Assembly: GCA_934098705.1 (NCBI GenBank)
Contig: CAKOPC010000004.1
Span: forward strand, 38,987-102,986
Length of the DNA: 64,000 bases
Origin: an uncultured Bacilli bacterium
Lineage (GTDB): Bacteria > Bacillota_I > Bacilli_A > RF39 > UBA660
Reading direction: 5' to 3'
This document shows positions 19,092-28,843 of the stretch, piece by piece (positions within the stretch are counted from its first letter, which is position 1; each line of letters opens with the position of its first letter). Both the position numbers and the translations under genes were made by a program. The notes beneath the pieces are model-generated. The model had not been told where the DNA came from. It worked only from the letters and a program-made list of their open reading frames with translations, and searched no databases.

Positions 19092-20819
19092 TTAAAAAAT
19101 ATTTTTTATTCTTTCCCAAAGAGTTGTTTTATTAGTTACATTATTATCTATTTTTACATCAGTTTTATTTTTTTCACCTTTTATAACATAAATAAATTTA
19201 ACTTCGTCTTCACTTTCTATAGATTCATTATTTACTGTTTTATATTCTTCTCCAAGACTTACTAATTTTTCTAATTTAGAAGTATTTTGTTTTAAATCAT
19301 TATTTACAATATTTGTTAAATTTCTTATTCCTTCTTCATTAAATTTAGTAATACCACTTTGTAAATTATTTACACCATCATCAATACTTGTAACACCACT
19401 TAATAATTCATTTAATGATTTTGTAAGTTCCTTTTTTGTTCCTTGGAAAATGTTTTTAGATACTGTTTGTGATACATCTTCTGCTACATTTAAAGCTGTT
19501 TCTTTAGCTGTTTTACTTGATGCTTCTATAGCAACTTTTTTAACAATATTTGGTAATACTAAATCATTTGATGTATTAAGTGTTTTTAAACTTACTTCCC
19601 CTAACATATTTCCCATATCTTGTTTTACTTTATCACTTTGATACATCATACAGCTTAAAGTTTCATCTTCTGTCATTTCTTCTTCTTTAAGTTTTGCCAT
19701 TTGACATATTTTAGCTTGCTCATAAAAATATTCTTTTAAAGTATTTTGTATATATTCTTCTATACTATCTTGAAGTGCTTTACTTATAGTATCATCACTT
19801 GAAATACTATCTAATACTTCTTGATATGCCATATTTCCTATAGCTTTTTTATATTCATCAGTATATTTATTATTTACGCCTTCTAAAACAGCTTCTTTTA
19901 TCTTATCAATATCTTCACTACTTAAAGTGTTTTCTGTATTATTTATAGTAGTAACTTTTTCTTTAAGAGCATCTTTTAATTTATTTGAACCTTCTTTTAA
20001 ACTATTTGCTCCAGCATTTATTTTATCCATATTACTTTGTAAAAGATTTGCTTTATCATATAAATCATCTATATTATCTAAAGCATTTATATCACTACTA
20101 CTTATAAGTTTTGGTGTTACAAAAAAGTACATAGTTGGCAAAGAAAAATTAGTTGTTTCATACTCTATTACTGTTTCATCTAAGGCTTTTAAAGAATCAA
20201 TATCTAAACTTTCATATAATCCTGGTGCCATAACTGCTACTACTTCTTCTTTAGTACCAAGACTTATAACTTTACCATTTGTTACACTTACATTTTTATC
20301 TTTATCACTTGAAAGTGTCATAGATGATGTTACAACAAATGGAGTATAAAGTGTTTCATTTTTTCCATTTACATATACATTATGAGAGTCTTTATTTTCA
20401 TATTTTATAACTATTTTTATATTACCACTATCTCCTAAAATATCTTTATATGATACTTCTTTATCATCTTTATAATAAGTAATTTTTATATCAACTGGTA
20501 ATTCATCTTCATATGTTCCTTTATAAAATATATCATTTCCATAAGCTTGCCATGTTAATTTTTTATCTTCTAATTTATATGTTTCATTACCATTTATATT
20601 TACTATATTATTTAAATCTGTATAGTCATATATAGTATCTAATTTTTCATCATTTATTAGATGCTCGTTTATAGTTGTTTTCTTTATACTACCATCAGCA
20701 TTTAAGATAGTATATACTGTTTCATTTTTAGTTAATGCATAAACATTTATATTTGTTAAGGCATTTATAAATATTAAACTTAAGCATATAGCTTTGTTTA
20801 TTTTTTTATTAATTTTCAT
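19092..20819 (-). CDS. Exported accessory protein of the MMPL transporter
   Basis: The 575-residue protein has a signal peptide (residues 1-28, ending NVYALT) and no clear second membrane span. Residues 60-240 form a beta-rich region, and residues 250-530 are strongly helical and heptad-like with polar repeats (NSLKEGSNKLKDALKEK; SIDDGVNNLQSGITKFNE), resembling the periplasm-side coiled coil of YhgE/Pip-type proteins. Its ATG lies inside the end of the MMPL gene with an 11-base overlap, so the two are coupled and probably work as one export complex. The precise role is not known. Confidence 0.65.
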   Translation of the reverse strand: MKINKKINKAICLSLIFINALTNINVYALTKNETVYTILNADGSIKKTTINEHLINDEKLDTIYDYTDLNNIVNINGNETYKLEDKKLTWQAYGNDIFYKGTYEDELPVDIKITYYKDDKEVSYKDILGDSGNIKIVIKYENKDSHNVYVNGKNETLYTPFVVTSSMTLSSDKDKNVSVTNGKVISLGTKEEVVAVMAPGLYESLDIDSLKALDETVIEYETTNFSLPTMYFFVTPKLISSSDINALDNIDDLYDKANLLQSNMDKINAGANSLKEGSNKLKDALKEKVTTINNTENTLSSEDIDKIKEAVLEGVNNKYTDEYKKAIGNMAYQEVLDSISSDDTISKALQDSIEEYIQNTLKEYFYEQAKICQMAKLKEEEMTEDETLSCMMYQSDKVKQDMGNMLGEVSLKTLNTSNDLVLPNIVKKVAIEASSKTAKETALNVAEDVSQTVSKNIFQGTKKELTKSLNELLSGVTSIDDGVNNLQSGITKFNEEGIRNLTNIVNNDLKQNTSKLEKLVSLGEEYKTVNNESIESEDEVKFIYVIKGEKNKTDVKIDNNVTNKTTLWERIKNIF

Positions 20820-22893
20820 TATTTTTACTTCCTTTCTTTATTTTCTTTGTATTTATTATTATTTTATCAAACATCATAAGAATTGATGGTAAACATATTA
20901 TAACAACAATCATACTTATTATAGCTCCCCTTGATATTAGGGTACATAAACTACCTACCATTTCAAGTTTTGAATATACACCAACACCAAAGGTTGCTGA
21001 AAAGAAACATAAGGCACTTACTATTATAGATGACATGTTATAATTTAAGGCTTTTTCTATTGCTTCTTTTTTATCAAGATTATTTTTTCTATTTCTTATA
21101 TAAGATGTTGTTAATAGTATTGCATAATCAATAGTTGCTCCAAGTTGTATTGTACCTAATACTATTGGTCCCACAAATGGTAAAATAGTGCCACTAAAGT
21201 ATGATACTGACATATTAATAAATATTGCTCCTTCGATTGCAAATATTAATAAAAATGGCAAAGTAATACTTTTTTGTACTAATATTAATATAATTAGGAT
21301 ACAAATAATTGAAGAATAGTTAACATTATTAAAATCTGTTGCACTAATATTTATTAAGTCTTTCATTAATGGTCCTTCACCAAGAGTTATGGCGTTATTA
21401 TCATATTTTTTAACTATACTATTTATAATATCTATTTGGTTATTTAACTTTTCACTTGCTATTTCATATGATGAGTTTAAAAGAATTAATTCATAGTTTT
21501 CATTTTTTATAAGTTTTAATAAATCCTCATCTATATAATCTTCTGTTATACCATATTCTAATAAATCACTTTTAGATAAGATGAAGGAAACACCTTCTAC
21601 ATCTTTTATTTCATTTATCATTAGTTTTACATCATTTGCTTTCATACTGCTATCTATTAGTATAATTTCTGGACTTGTTATATCAAATTCTTCTTTTAGT
21701 ACTTTATTTGCTTTTATACTTTCAAGCGTTTTAGGAAGTGATTCATCCATTTTATAATAGACCTCTACATTTTTATAACCTAGATATGCTGGCACAAGTA
21801 AGATTAAAAATATTATAAATATGTATTTATATTTATTAACAACAAATTTAGCTATTTTATCTGTTTTAATAGTTAGTGGTTTATGTTTTGTCTTTTCTAT
21901 ATACTTATCAAACGTTAAAAGCATACTTGGAAATAATGTTAAAACTGATATAACTCCTAATAACACTCCTTTAGACATTACAATACCAAGGTCTTTTCCT
22001 AAAGTTAGTTTCATAGTACATAAAACTAAGAAACCTGCTATTGTTGTAAGAGAACTTCCTATAACAGAGGTAAATGTTTCTTTTATTGCTTCTTCCATAG
22101 CTTTATTTATATCATGATATTCTTGTTTCTTTTTTATATAAGAGTGATATAAAAATATAGAAAAGTCCATAGTAACACCAAGTTGTAATACTGCAACTAA
22201 TGCTTTAGTTATATAGGATATTTGTCCTAAAAAGATGTTACTACCAAGATTTATTATAATAGCTATAAAAATATTTAATAAAAGTAATACTGGTGCTAAA
22301 TATGAATCTAAGAATAATGTAAGTACTAAAGAGCATAGTATTACTGCTATAACTATGTATATAAATATTTCTTTTTGAGAAAGATTCATAGTATCAAGTA
22401 CCATACTACTCATACCACCAAGTTCTATATTACTATTTCCTAGCTTTCTAATACTTTTAACTGCCTCTATTGTTTCATTACTTGATGTTCCTTCACTAAA
22501 GGTTATAAACATTAAGTCTTTATTATCATTATGTAAATATTTGGTAACTTCATTTGGAAGCATTTCAACTGGAATAGTTGTTCCAATAACATCTTGTAAA
22601 GACATAGTATTTTTAACTCCTTTTATTTCTTTTATTTCTTTTTCTAAAGTTAATATGTCTTTACTATCTTTATTATCTATAACTGCTATAGCATATGACC
22701 CCATATCAAACTGTTCTTTTAATATATCTTGTCCCTTTATTGTTTCAATATCACTTGGTAAATATACTAATATATCGTAATTTATTTTAGTAAAATAAAT
22801 ACCTACTAGTGATAAAAGTAAAAGTATAAAATATATACAAAGAATTAATTTTTTATGTTTACATATACATTTTGCTATCTTGTTATCTTTCAT
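20809..22893 (-). CDS. MMPL/RND-family transporter
   Basis: A 694-residue transporter with two symmetrical halves. Each half has a membrane span, an extracytoplasmic loop and then a cluster of five or six spans. The TM4-like segments carry LGVTMDFSIFLYHSY and LGATIDYAILLTTSYIRN, which hold the proton-relay Asp typical of MMPL proteins. Substrates are likely lipids or hydrophobic compounds. It is the first gene of an operon controlled by the divergent TetR regulator. Confidence 0.87.
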   Translation of the reverse strand: MKDNKIAKCICKHKKLILCIYFILLLLSLVGIYFTKINYDILVYLPSDIETIKGQDILKEQFDMGSYAIAVIDNKDSKDILTLEKEIKEIKGVKNTMSLQDVIGTTIPVEMLPNEVTKYLHNDNKDLMFITFSEGTSSNETIEAVKSIRKLGNSNIELGGMSSMVLDTMNLSQKEIFIYIVIAVILCSLVLTLFLDSYLAPVLLLLNIFIAIIINLGSNIFLGQISYITKALVAVLQLGVTMDFSIFLYHSYIKKKQEYHDINKAMEEAIKETFTSVIGSSLTTIAGFLVLCTMKLTLGKDLGIVMSKGVLLGVISVLTLFPSMLLTFDKYIEKTKHKPLTIKTDKIAKFVVNKYKYIFIIFLILLVPAYLGYKNVEVYYKMDESLPKTLESIKANKVLKEEFDITSPEIILIDSSMKANDVKLMINEIKDVEGVSFILSKSDLLEYGITEDYIDEDLLKLIKNENYELILLNSSYEIASEKLNNQIDIINSIVKKYDNNAITLGEGPLMKDLINISATDFNNVNYSSIICILIILILVQKSITLPFLLIFAIEGAIFINMSVSYFSGTILPFVGPIVLGTIQLGATIDYAILLTTSYIRNRKNNLDKKEAIEKALNYNMSSIIVSALCFFSATFGVGVYSKLEMVGSLCTLISRGAIISMIVVIICLPSILMMFDKIIINTKKIKKGSKNNEN

Positions 22894-22994
22894 AATCTTT
22901 TTCTCCTTTACACCTTAAGTATTTTATTATGAATAATAAAAAATTAACACATGTATATTTAATATTTTGTATGTTTTCCAACATTTTTAAAATT

Positions 22995-23016
22995 ATGTAT
23001 GTATAATAACATACAT
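22995..23016. promoter_or_regulatory. TetR-type operator
   Basis: ATGTATGT (22995-23002) and ACATACAT (23009-23016) are perfect 8-base arms with a 6-base spacer, placed between the divergent MMPL and tetR genes. This is the expected place and form for the regulator's binding site. Confidence 0.7.
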
Positions 23017-23074
23017 TTATATAGTTATCTTTACTTTTGTTGGAGTTTTGTATATAATTAACTTGGTGATTTTT

Positions 23075-23638
23075 ATGGAAAAGAAACAAGATTTAAGAGT
23101 TGTAAAAACAAAAAAATTATTATATAACACTTTAACTCTTCTTATGAAAGATAAGACTTTTGAAGAGATAAAGGTTGCAGATATTTGTAATATGGCTATG
23201 ATTAACCGTTCTACTTTTTATGCTCATTATGAAGATAAGTATGATTTGCTTGTTGATTATATAAATATTATTAAGGAAGAATTAGTTAAGGAATTAAATA
23301 AAAATAGTAGTAGTTTAAATACAAGGGAATATTATATAAAACTTATTGAGTTATTACTTAATCATATTGATAATAATAGAGATATTTATACTTCTATTAT
23401 GATTAATAATAGAAATAGTATAATGTTTGATATTATGTTAAGTGTTGTAAATAATGAAATTGCAAAAAAAGTAGATGAAGAAAAAATAAGTAATATCTTA
23501 CCAAATGATATTATAATAAAGTTTTATCTTGGGGGTGTTATTAATTTAGGAGCAGAATATTTAAAAGATAAAACAAAGTATACAAAGGAAGATATGATTA
23601 AATACTTAGATATATTAATTCCCAATAAAATAAAGTAA
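23075..23638 (+). CDS. TetR/AcrR-family regulator of the MMPL operon
   Basis: The N-terminal TetR helix-turn-helix is clear: TKKLLYNTLTLLMKDKTFEE, then VADICNMAMINRSTFYAHYE with the typical FYxHFxxK end. The C-terminal 120 residues form a ligand/dimer domain of the TetR_C type (ending IKFYLGGVINLGAEYL). The start is set at MEKKQ, with GGTG upstream; an earlier in-frame ATG has no such site. It faces away from the MMPL pair across the operator, so it most likely represses both transcripts. Confidence 0.88.
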   Translation: MEKKQDLRVVKTKKLLYNTLTLLMKDKTFEEIKVADICNMAMINRSTFYAHYEDKYDLLVDYINIIKEELVKELNKNSSSLNTREYYIKLIELLLNHIDNNRDIYTSIMINNRNSIMFDIMLSVVNNEIAKKVDEEKISNILPNDIIIKFYLGGVINLGAEYLKDKTKYTKEDMIKYLDILIPNKIK

Positions 23639-23660
23639 ACCATAAGGTTTACTTTATTTT
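23627..23660. terminator. Bidirectional terminator after tetR
   Basis: A 15-base perfect stem (AAAATAAAGTAAACC / GGTTTACTTTATTTT) with an ATAA loop. The tetR stop codon lies within the left arm. Confidence 0.85.
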
Positions 23661-23666
23661 TATAAG

Positions 23667-23690
23667 AAAAAGACTATTTCTAGTCTTTTA
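23667..23690 (-). terminator. Terminator of the second NPETSDN protein
   Basis: GACTA-GAAA-TAGTC stem on the minus strand followed by TTTTTC. The same GACTA-GAAA-TAGTC hairpin recurs at 63655-63677. Confidence 0.6.
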
Positions 23691-23694
23691 ATTT

Positions 23695-25320
23695 TTAATT
23701 ATGTTGTTTTTTTAGAAGTACAATGCCTGTTACAGCAACTGTTGATACAATAAGTCCACAAGCAAATAATAATACATTATCACTTGTTTCAGGATTTGAA
23801 TTACCATCATTATATCCAATTACAGCATAGTCGCTTAAATGAGTTGTTGTAAATGTTACATATCCATTATCTAATGTTGCTTTAAGTTCTTCTTTTATTA
23901 CGCCATCTTCATCAAAGTATAATACTTTGTAATTTTTGTAATCTCTAAGACTTCTATCAATAGCTATTGAAATAGTAAATTTACCATTTTCCATTGGAAC
24001 AACTGCTGTACCATCAACCATATTGATTTCATATAAACCAACAAGTTTTAATCCTGGTAATTTTTTATCATCTTTATATTTTTCATTAATGATTTTTAAA
24101 GCTAATTTTTCATCTTCTTCATCATATCTATTAACTTCTAAATATAAATCATTATCAAATGGTTCTTCTGTTTTAATTATTGCTGTTGTATTACTTCCAT
24201 CACCAGTTTGTGATTCTTTATATGGTTCTACAACATAACCATCTGCTACTCTATTTACAGTATATTTTACTGCAAGGTATGGTGTAATATCACTTGAGAA
24301 TTTTCCACCAGTTATTTCTGTTGCAACTTTTCCTTCATATGTTCCAAAACCTGCATTTGGTTTTTCAACGCCAAGACCTTTAAGAGTTAATACATCATAT
24401 GCTCCTCTTGTTTTAGAAGCTGTTTTAAATGTACCATTTTTGATAAATGTTTCTATTTTTTGTTCTACTTTACCAAAATCATATACTGCTATAGCACTAC
24501 CATCTTCATTTTTAGCTTCAAATGTTCCACCTGTTATTGTTAATTTTAAATCGTTAGTTCCTTGTTTTGCAGTATAAGTTCCTCCTACTATACTTAAGGC
24601 ATCTGGTAATAGTAATGGTTTATTATTCATATATACTTCTGCAACATTATCATAACCATTTTCAAGAGCATTAATTGTTCCACCACTTATATCAACAATA
24701 CCCATTCTTAACTGTATTCCACCATTTAATACACCATCAGTCATTTTTAAACTTACTGGACCTGGTTGGTAAAGTGCTGGACCTTCTTTTGCTGTTAAAT
24801 TACCTCCGTAAATCTCAAAATAAGTAACACCAGTTGTGTTATTTCCTGCAACGGCAGAATTACGTGATACTACAGTACCACCATTTACAATAATTTTTCC
24901 ACCTTCAAGGGCATAGAAACCATAACCATTATCATTTGTTACAGTACCACCATTAAAGATTAGTGTTGAGGCTTCAGCATAAATTGATGAAGCTGAGGCA
25001 GTTGTTCTTGAGTTAGCGATTAATTTTCCGCCTTCTTTTGAACTATCAAGAGTAAATGTTGCACCTTGTTCTACACCAAAGATTGCTTTTAATGTTTTAC
25101 CATTTAAATCAAGAGTAGCATCTTTTACTAATACAACTCTTTCATTATCCTTAGTATAATCATCATCCATTATATCAATATCAGCAGTTAGTACACATTT
25201 TTCTCCATCTGCAAGACATTTTTTAAGTGCATCACCATCTTGTACTTCTAGTGCTTTTGTCATACCTGTAAAGGCAAACATTGATACTAAAGCACACATA
25301 ATTAAATTAAATTTTTTCAT
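23695..25320 (-). CDS. Secreted beta-helix-type surface protein with NPETSDN C-terminal anchor
   Basis: The 541-residue protein has a signal peptide (MKKFNLIMCALVSMFAFTG). Residues 30-360 are short beta-strand repeats such as LIFNGGTVTNDNG, KIIVNGGTVVSRN and ITGGTFEAKNEDG, the pattern of pectate-lyase-like parallel beta-helices. A beta-sandwich of about 130 residues follows, then NPETSDN, a hydrophobic segment and the basic tail LLKKQHN. It is probably cell-wall anchored by a sortase that recognises NPxTS. The catalytic residues of a lyase cannot be identified, so a binding or structural role is as likely. Confidence 0.65.
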   Translation of the reverse strand: MKKFNLIMCALVSMFAFTGMTKALEVQDGDALKKCLADGEKCVLTADIDIMDDDYTKDNERVVLVKDATLDLNGKTLKAIFGVEQGATFTLDSSKEGGKLIANSRTTASASSIYAEASTLIFNGGTVTNDNGYGFYALEGGKIIVNGGTVVSRNSAVAGNNTTGVTYFEIYGGNLTAKEGPALYQPGPVSLKMTDGVLNGGIQLRMGIVDISGGTINALENGYDNVAEVYMNNKPLLLPDALSIVGGTYTAKQGTNDLKLTITGGTFEAKNEDGSAIAVYDFGKVEQKIETFIKNGTFKTASKTRGAYDVLTLKGLGVEKPNAGFGTYEGKVATEITGGKFSSDITPYLAVKYTVNRVADGYVVEPYKESQTGDGSNTTAIIKTEEPFDNDLYLEVNRYDEEDEKLALKIINEKYKDDKKLPGLKLVGLYEINMVDGTAVVPMENGKFTISIAIDRSLRDYKNYKVLYFDEDGVIKEELKATLDNGYVTFTTTHLSDYAVIGYNDGNSNPETSDNVLLFACGLIVSTVAVTGIVLLKKQHN

Positions 25321-25410
25321 ACTTCTTTTATTCTCCCTTCTAGTATAAATATATCACAAAACAACTACATTTGCAAACTTATTTTTAAGGATTACATCTG
25401 TTTACATAGC

Positions 25411-25752
25411 TTATATAAAAAACATTAAAAGAGTGGCAATTAATGATGCAAAAAAGATAATATTTGTAATAAAGGCAATAACACTTATAAAACCATTTTT
25501 ACTATTATTTTCCTGACTTAAAGATATTTCTTTTACCTTAGTTAAAAAATCAAGTTTTAGATTATTATCTAAAATATATTTTAAAAGTATATTATAATTT
25601 TCTAATATAAAACTCTTATTATTGTTTTTTAAGTATAAATCAAGTACTTCTTTTTGCTTTAAAGTTTTTTCTTCATATGTTTTATATTTATTATCTTTAT
25701 CTACATTTATTTCATATAATAATTTTTCTATTTTGTTTATTTCATTTTCCAT
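25411..25752 (-). CDS. Small membrane protein, unknown
   Basis: 113 residues: a highly charged, helical N-terminal 80 residues rich in Lys/Asn/Glu, then one or two membrane segments at the C-terminus (FISVIAFITNIIFFASLIAT). It begins just after a short gap and has an ATG with a GAGG-type site. I do not recognise a family. Confidence 0.5.
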   Translation of the reverse strand: MENEINKIEKLLYEINVDKDNKYKTYEEKTLKQKEVLDLYLKNNNKSFILENYNILLKYILDNNLKLDFLTKVKEISLSQENNSKNGFISVIAFITNIIFFASLIATLLMFFI

Positions 25753-25849
25753 GTTTACCTCTTATAATACTTAATAAGTATAAAGTTTATATTAGAAAAT
25801 TACAATAGAAAATTGCCTGCCAAATTTTGGTATTTACATATTTTTATAA

Positions 25850-25875
25850 TAAAAAAATGGTATTTCTACCACTTT
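25850..25875 (-). terminator. Terminator of the kinase-like gene
   Basis: GTGGTA-GAAA-TACCAT stem followed by seven T on the minus strand, overlapping the gene's stop. Confidence 0.7.
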
Positions 25876-26615
25876 TATAAAAATCTTACATATTGTCTTT
25901 TTGATTTATGACTATTCATAAATTGTCTTGCATCATTTAATCTTATTATATCTTTATCACAATAAGTACTTAATACTTGTCTTAATTCTTTTAAAAATTC
26001 TACAAGACAGATATCTTCATTATACATTTCTTTTAATAGTTTATTTTCATCAACAACTTCATCAAAAAATGAGTTTATAAGAAATAGTTTTATTGCTTTA
26101 TTAAATCTTCCAGTATTTAATTTTAACAAATCTTTATAATCCATATCTGTTAACATATATGAATCTGTATCTATTACACTTATTTTTTTATTTTTATACA
26201 TCATGTTATAAGTAACATCATCTGTTAGAATACCTTTATTACTTACAAGTTCTATGTCTTTTTTAGAGTTATTTATAGCGTACTCTAAAGAATTTAAATT
26301 TATAAATAAAGGATTTTTTTTAAATAATACTTCTCCTTTAGCTAAATTACTTATATATCCTATTAAATTATTATTTCTATAATAGATTCCTTCTTTTGGA
26401 AAGTAATAAGTAGAATTATCTATATCTTTAAAATCTAGTACATTATCATAATTATAATAAGCTGGATTATAATCATCATCTAAGGCAAAATGATATATTT
26501 TAACTGCTTTATCTTTAGTTTTATCTAAATATGTTGTACCTTGTGCCCCACTACCAAGTTCTTTAGGTAAGCTTTTTACATACCAATTTATTTCCTCTTG
26601 TGTATTAAAATTCAT
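25875..26615 (-). CDS. Divergent protein-kinase-fold protein
   Basis: The 246-residue protein has a glycine-rich loop GSGAQGTTYLD (about residues 22-32) followed by AVKIYHF, whose Lys would contact ATP. Later GILTDDVTYNMMY and ISVIDTDSYM sit where the catalytic loop (HxDxxxxN) and the DFG-like metal site occur in small kinase-fold enzymes. The HRD His is missing, so the fold is likely but activity is uncertain. It appears to be transcribed alone. Confidence 0.55.
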   Translation of the reverse strand: MNFNTQEEINWYVKSLPKELGSGAQGTTYLDKTKDKAVKIYHFALDDDYNPAYYNYDNVLDFKDIDNSTYYFPKEGIYYRNNNLIGYISNLAKGEVLFKKNPLFINLNSLEYAINNSKKDIELVSNKGILTDDVTYNMMYKNKKISVIDTDSYMLTDMDYKDLLKLNTGRFNKAIKLFLINSFFDEVVDENKLLKEMYNEDICLVEFLKELRQVLSTYCDKDIIRLNDARQFMNSHKSKRQYVRFL

Positions 26616-26733
26616 AAACCAAATCCCCCTTTTAAGTACCGCATATTATATACTTTTTTAAAGGATTTGTCAATAAAGATAGAAACTCTTTACTTTATCA
26701 TTTTATGATATAAGGGTATCTTATAGTTATATT

Positions 26734-27219
26734 TTATAAATCAAACAAATATAAATTTTCTTTATATTCATTATTACCAAGTTTAAAATAACATGTATCA
26801 ATCTGTTTGCCACCACATTTTTCATAGAATTTATTGGCACTATTTTCTTGTAGTGTACTAATTAAAACATTATCATAAGAGTCTTTAAGTTTGTTAAAAG
26901 AATATTCTAGTAGTTTTCTTCCAATGCCCATTCTTTTATATTTAGAATCCACATATAAGGCATACACTTCTGCATATTTTTCATTATAATTTTTTTTGTT
27001 TTTACCAAATTTAAGAAAACCAACAACTTTATTTTCTATTTCACAAACTATATATTCATTTATTTTACTTTTGCAATTTTCCATATTTTTTATTTTCTTT
27101 TCATTCAAACTATCTAAAAATTCATCTGGAAATATTCCGCGATATGTTTCTATCCAACCATTAATATTTATATTTACTATGCTTTCGACATCTTTTACTT
27201 GGGCTTCTCTTATTATCAT
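26734..27219 (-). CDS. GNAT-family N-acetyltransferase
   Basis: The 161-residue protein has the GNAT order: N-terminal REAQVKDVESIVNININGW, then VYALYVDSKYKRMGIGRKLL, where the RxxGxG/A motif binds acetyl-CoA, then the late strand FYEKCGG. It transfers an acetyl group from acetyl-CoA to an amine or protein N-terminus; the acceptor is unknown. Confidence 0.88.
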   Translation of the reverse strand: MIIREAQVKDVESIVNININGWIETYRGIFPDEFLDSLNEKKIKNMENCKSKINEYIVCEIENKVVGFLKFGKNKKNYNEKYAEVYALYVDSKYKRMGIGRKLLEYSFNKLKDSYDNVLISTLQENSANKFYEKCGGKQIDTCYFKLGNNEYKENLYLFDL

Positions 27220-27245
27220 AACATTTCTCCTTTTTTAATTAAACA

Positions 27246-28835
27246 TCATTTTAACACAACTTTACTATTTTTATCTATAATTTTATTTTGATTATCAAAT
27301 ATCATTTGAATAAAATCTGTTAATTTTATCTTTGCTTTAAATGTTAGTTTATCTTCATATATATCACTAAACTCTACTACAGCTTCATCATAACTTTTTA
27401 TATTAGATACAGTATAATTACCATGTGCTATAGAGTTTCTTATACTATTTATTATATATTTATTGGTATAGTGTTTTTCATTTAATAGTTTATCTTTTAA
27501 AATATCAAGTTCTTTTTGTAAACTTTTTATCTCTTCTTCTAATTTTAATACAGTATTTTCATATATTTGTTTTGCTTTATTTATATCTTTCTTTTCCAAA
27601 TTTATGATATTTTCTCTTTGACTATTTAACTTTACTTGTTTTTCACTTAATACTTTTTGAAGGGCATTATACTTTATTAATATTTCTTTATACTCTGCCT
27701 CATCTTCTTTATACAAAATATCAAAGTTTGATAAATCAAGACTTGCAAAGTTAAAATCATTACTTAATTTGTTATCATTAAAATATGAAAATAGTGATAT
27801 AAACATACTTATAGAGGCTTGCAATAATTCTTCATTTTTAATACAAATAATTCTTTTATAGGTATTAAAAATATCTTGTTCTATAACATTAAAGTTATTG
27901 GTATGACATTTATACCAAGAGTTTAATATGATAAGGTTATTAATATTAGAATAAGTATGATTTAAACCATTATTATATAAGTTTACACTTACTAAGGCAT
28001 TTATAACTTCCATTTGTGTATCTAAATCCATTTTAGGGTCTATCATTTTATAAATATTATTTAAAAATTCTTTTGAAATAGAATTATATAGTTTATCATT
28101 GGTTATTAGAAGTTCATAATTTTCTTTTATACTATCTCTAAAATTAAATAATATATTTATATTGTTTGTTATTTCATATTCATTTATTACTTTATCCAAC
28201 TTTTTTACAACTTCATCTTCCAAAGTATTATTTTTACTTTTTAGAGTTATTTTACATTTAGAAAAGGCTTTAAGATAATTTCTTATTTCACTTCTACTTT
28301 GTATTTTGCAGGGATTAAATAATATATTTCTTTCATAAGTATTGTTATCTTTTATCGTAAAACAACTTTTAAATAAACTTACAACAAAGTTTGTCAAGTC
28401 TTCTACTCTTATTCTTACTTTGTTACCATTTACATTTATAATTATTCTTGATGGAATTTCATCTATTACAAAATCCCCATGGGCTAATTTATTTCTTATA
28501 GTATTAAATAGTGTAAGTTCATCATTAAAGGCAAAGTTATCAATTATATACTTGCCGTTTTCATATTTAGCAAGATATTTTATAGCAGTTTTAGTGTTGC
28601 TTAAAAGTGTTCTTTTAAACTTTATATTACCATCCTTTTTTTCTATTAAGTCCTCTTTCATTTCAAAGAACATACTGGAAATTATAGATAATGTTGCCAT
28701 ATGATAATTTTCTTTACTTATACTTTTACCTTGTAAATACTTATCATCATTTGTTATTTTATCTAATAAAAATAGACAATAATTTTTAGTTGATTCATAA
28801 TATTTAAGGTTAGTATTTTCTTTTAATGCTTCCAT
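27246..28835 (-). CDS. Protein with two HEPN-like RNxxAH segments around a coiled coil
   Basis: A 529-residue protein of unknown family. Two similar segments are visible: IRNKLAHGDFVID (Arg114...His119) and IRNSIAHGNYTVSN (Arg466...His471). Each is followed after about 25 residues by strands and an amphipathic helix (LTNFVVSLF; LTDFIQMIF). The R-x4-H form with Asn after Arg matches HEPN ribonuclease domains. Between them lies a helical region and a strong coiled coil (about residues 385-450). An internal duplication with an RNase-like motif suggests an RNA-directed defence or toxin role, but this is inference. It sits nine bases after the membrane protease-like gene. Confidence 0.5.
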   Translation of the reverse strand: MEALKENTNLKYYESTKNYCLFLLDKITNDDKYLQGKSISKENYHMATLSIISSMFFEMKEDLIEKKDGNIKFKRTLLSNTKTAIKYLAKYENGKYIIDNFAFNDELTLFNTIRNKLAHGDFVIDEIPSRIIINVNGNKVRIRVEDLTNFVVSLFKSCFTIKDNNTYERNILFNPCKIQSRSEIRNYLKAFSKCKITLKSKNNTLEDEVVKKLDKVINEYEITNNINILFNFRDSIKENYELLITNDKLYNSISKEFLNNIYKMIDPKMDLDTQMEVINALVSVNLYNNGLNHTYSNINNLIILNSWYKCHTNNFNVIEQDIFNTYKRIICIKNEELLQASISMFISLFSYFNDNKLSNDFNFASLDLSNFDILYKEDEAEYKEILIKYNALQKVLSEKQVKLNSQRENIINLEKKDINKAKQIYENTVLKLEEEIKSLQKELDILKDKLLNEKHYTNKYIINSIRNSIAHGNYTVSNIKSYDEAVVEFSDIYEDKLTFKAKIKLTDFIQMIFDNQNKIIDKNSKVVLK

Positions 28836-28843
28836 TTAACACC

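Noticed and set aside
22883..23089. A minus-strand frame of 68 codons between the MMPL and tetR genes.
   Set aside because: It covers the operator and promoter region, has no ribosome site and shows no protein-like composition.
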